From: Caulobacteraceae bacterium UBA5005
Lineage (GTDB): Bacteria > Pseudomonadota > Alphaproteobacteria > Caulobacterales > Caulobacteraceae
Reading direction: 5' to 3'
DNA length: 13,765 nt
Assembly (NCBI GenBank): GCA_002398405.1
Contig: DGYN01000122.1
Coordinates: forward strand, 1 to 13,765
A program made the translations under genes and the position numbers. The stretch's first letter is position 1; each line of letters starts with the position of its first letter. This document shows positions 13,452-13,765 of the stretch, piece by piece. The notes beneath the pieces are model-generated. The model worked only from the letters and a program-made list of their open reading frames with translations. It was not told where the DNA came from and did no database searches.

Positions 13452-13727
13452 TCACTGCGGCCAACCAATCTTGGGAGGCAGCGACGAAACGCGTTTTCCT
13501 CTGACAAAGGTCAACACCACGGCGAGGCCGCCTGCGGCAATCAAGCCAAGAAAATGAAACGCGAACCTCAGACTGCGATCCTCAACCAGCATCTGGTTCG
13601 CCACCATGCCGCCGACCGTTACGGCGACAAGCCCAACGATCGCCGCCCAGCCCTTGCCGTTCACCGGCCAGCTCTTGAAGCGGCCACCGTTGGAATACCA
13701 ATGAAACCACACCCCGGGCTCGCTCAT
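13452..13727 (-). CDS. small membrane protein of unknown function in the suf operon (91 aa)
   Basis: I do not recognise this family. The N-terminus (MSEPGVWFHWYSNGGRFKSW) is rich in aromatic residues and is followed by two likely membrane helices at about 26-46 and 53-75, then a basic tail ending PPKIGWPQ. It has no cysteine. It begins directly after a hairpin repeat that supplies its GGAAGGGAGG ribosome binding site, and its stop touches the start of the next small membrane protein. Coupling with the suf genes downstream suggests cotranscription; function is unknown. Confidence 0.75.
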   Translation of the reverse strand: MSEPGVWFHWYSNGGRFKSWPVNGKGWAAIVGLVAVTVGGMVANQMLVEDRSLRFAFHFLGLIAAGGLAVVLTFVRGKRVSSLPPKIGWPQ

Positions 13728-13730
13728 CCT

Positions 13731-13765
13731 CCCTTCCCCCTTGAGGGGGGAAGGGCCGGGGATGG
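13731..13765. repeat. REP-like palindromic element, copy C (cut by window edge)
   Basis: A 10-bp perfect stem (arms 13731-13740 and 13746-13755) with loop TTGAG is followed by CCGGGGATGG at the edge. The layout, a pyrimidine/purine stem ending GGAAGGG and then GGCC-type sequence, resembles copies A and B near 2353-2515. On the minus strand the 3' arm reads GGGGGAAGGG directly before AGG-ATG of the small membrane protein gene, so the repeat carries the ribosome binding site. The rest of the element lies outside the window. Confidence 0.65.

Noticed and set aside
13441..13727. Both small membrane proteins begin MSEP with 11 identical bases, suggesting a gene duplication
   Set aside because: No similarity continues beyond the first four residues and the membrane topologies differ.

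Overview
The window looks like chromosomal DNA from a GC-rich alphaproteobacterium, most likely a member of the Caulobacterales (Caulobacter/Phenylobacterium/Brevundimonas-like). This is inferred from the base composition, the stop/start-coupled suf operon, the serS-surE-pcm-LysM-lipoprotein order, and GC-rich intergenic hairpins of the kind common in that order. No rRNA, tRNA, CRISPR array, integrase or transposase was seen.

Left block (1-3814, minus strand): serS, surE, pcm, then a LysM-domain lipoprotein that runs off the left edge. This is housekeeping and stress maintenance: serine-tRNA charging, a nucleotidase, isoaspartyl protein repair, and a probable envelope/peptidoglycan factor. 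surE and pcm share an ATGA junction. Between serS and surE sit two head-to-head copies of a REP-like hairpin element.

Middle block (3985-7844, plus strand): a GGDEF diguanylate cyclase divergent from serS, then a Phd/YefM-type antitoxin with a PIN (VapC) toxin, then a 649-residue TIR + TolB-like + TPR protein. The toxin-antitoxin pair and the TIR gene look like an accessory insertion between conserved neighbourhoods. Directly upstream of the TIR gene is a short reading frame that resembles the first strand of a TIR domain and may be a relic of a second TIR gene.

Right of that (7934-9474, plus strand): a crotonase-fold gene whose two hydratase glutamates are both replaced, overlapping by one base with a PlsC-type acyltransferase. 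The acyltransferase converges on the suf operon so tightly that both genes end in the same CTAG tetranucleotide.

Right block (9471-13727, minus strand): an Fe-S assembly operon read right to left as two small membrane proteins, sufC, sufD, sufS, sufT and an A-type carrier. Nearly every junction is an ATGA or TGATG overlap. sufB is absent from the window and probably lies past the right edge. A third copy of the hairpin element abuts the start codon of the first small membrane protein and contains its ribosome binding site.

Most of the window is ordinary. The points most worth a second look are the TIR-TolB-TPR gene with its upstream TIR-like relic, the substituted crotonase active site, the small membrane proteins in the suf operon, and the hairpin-embedded ribosome binding site.
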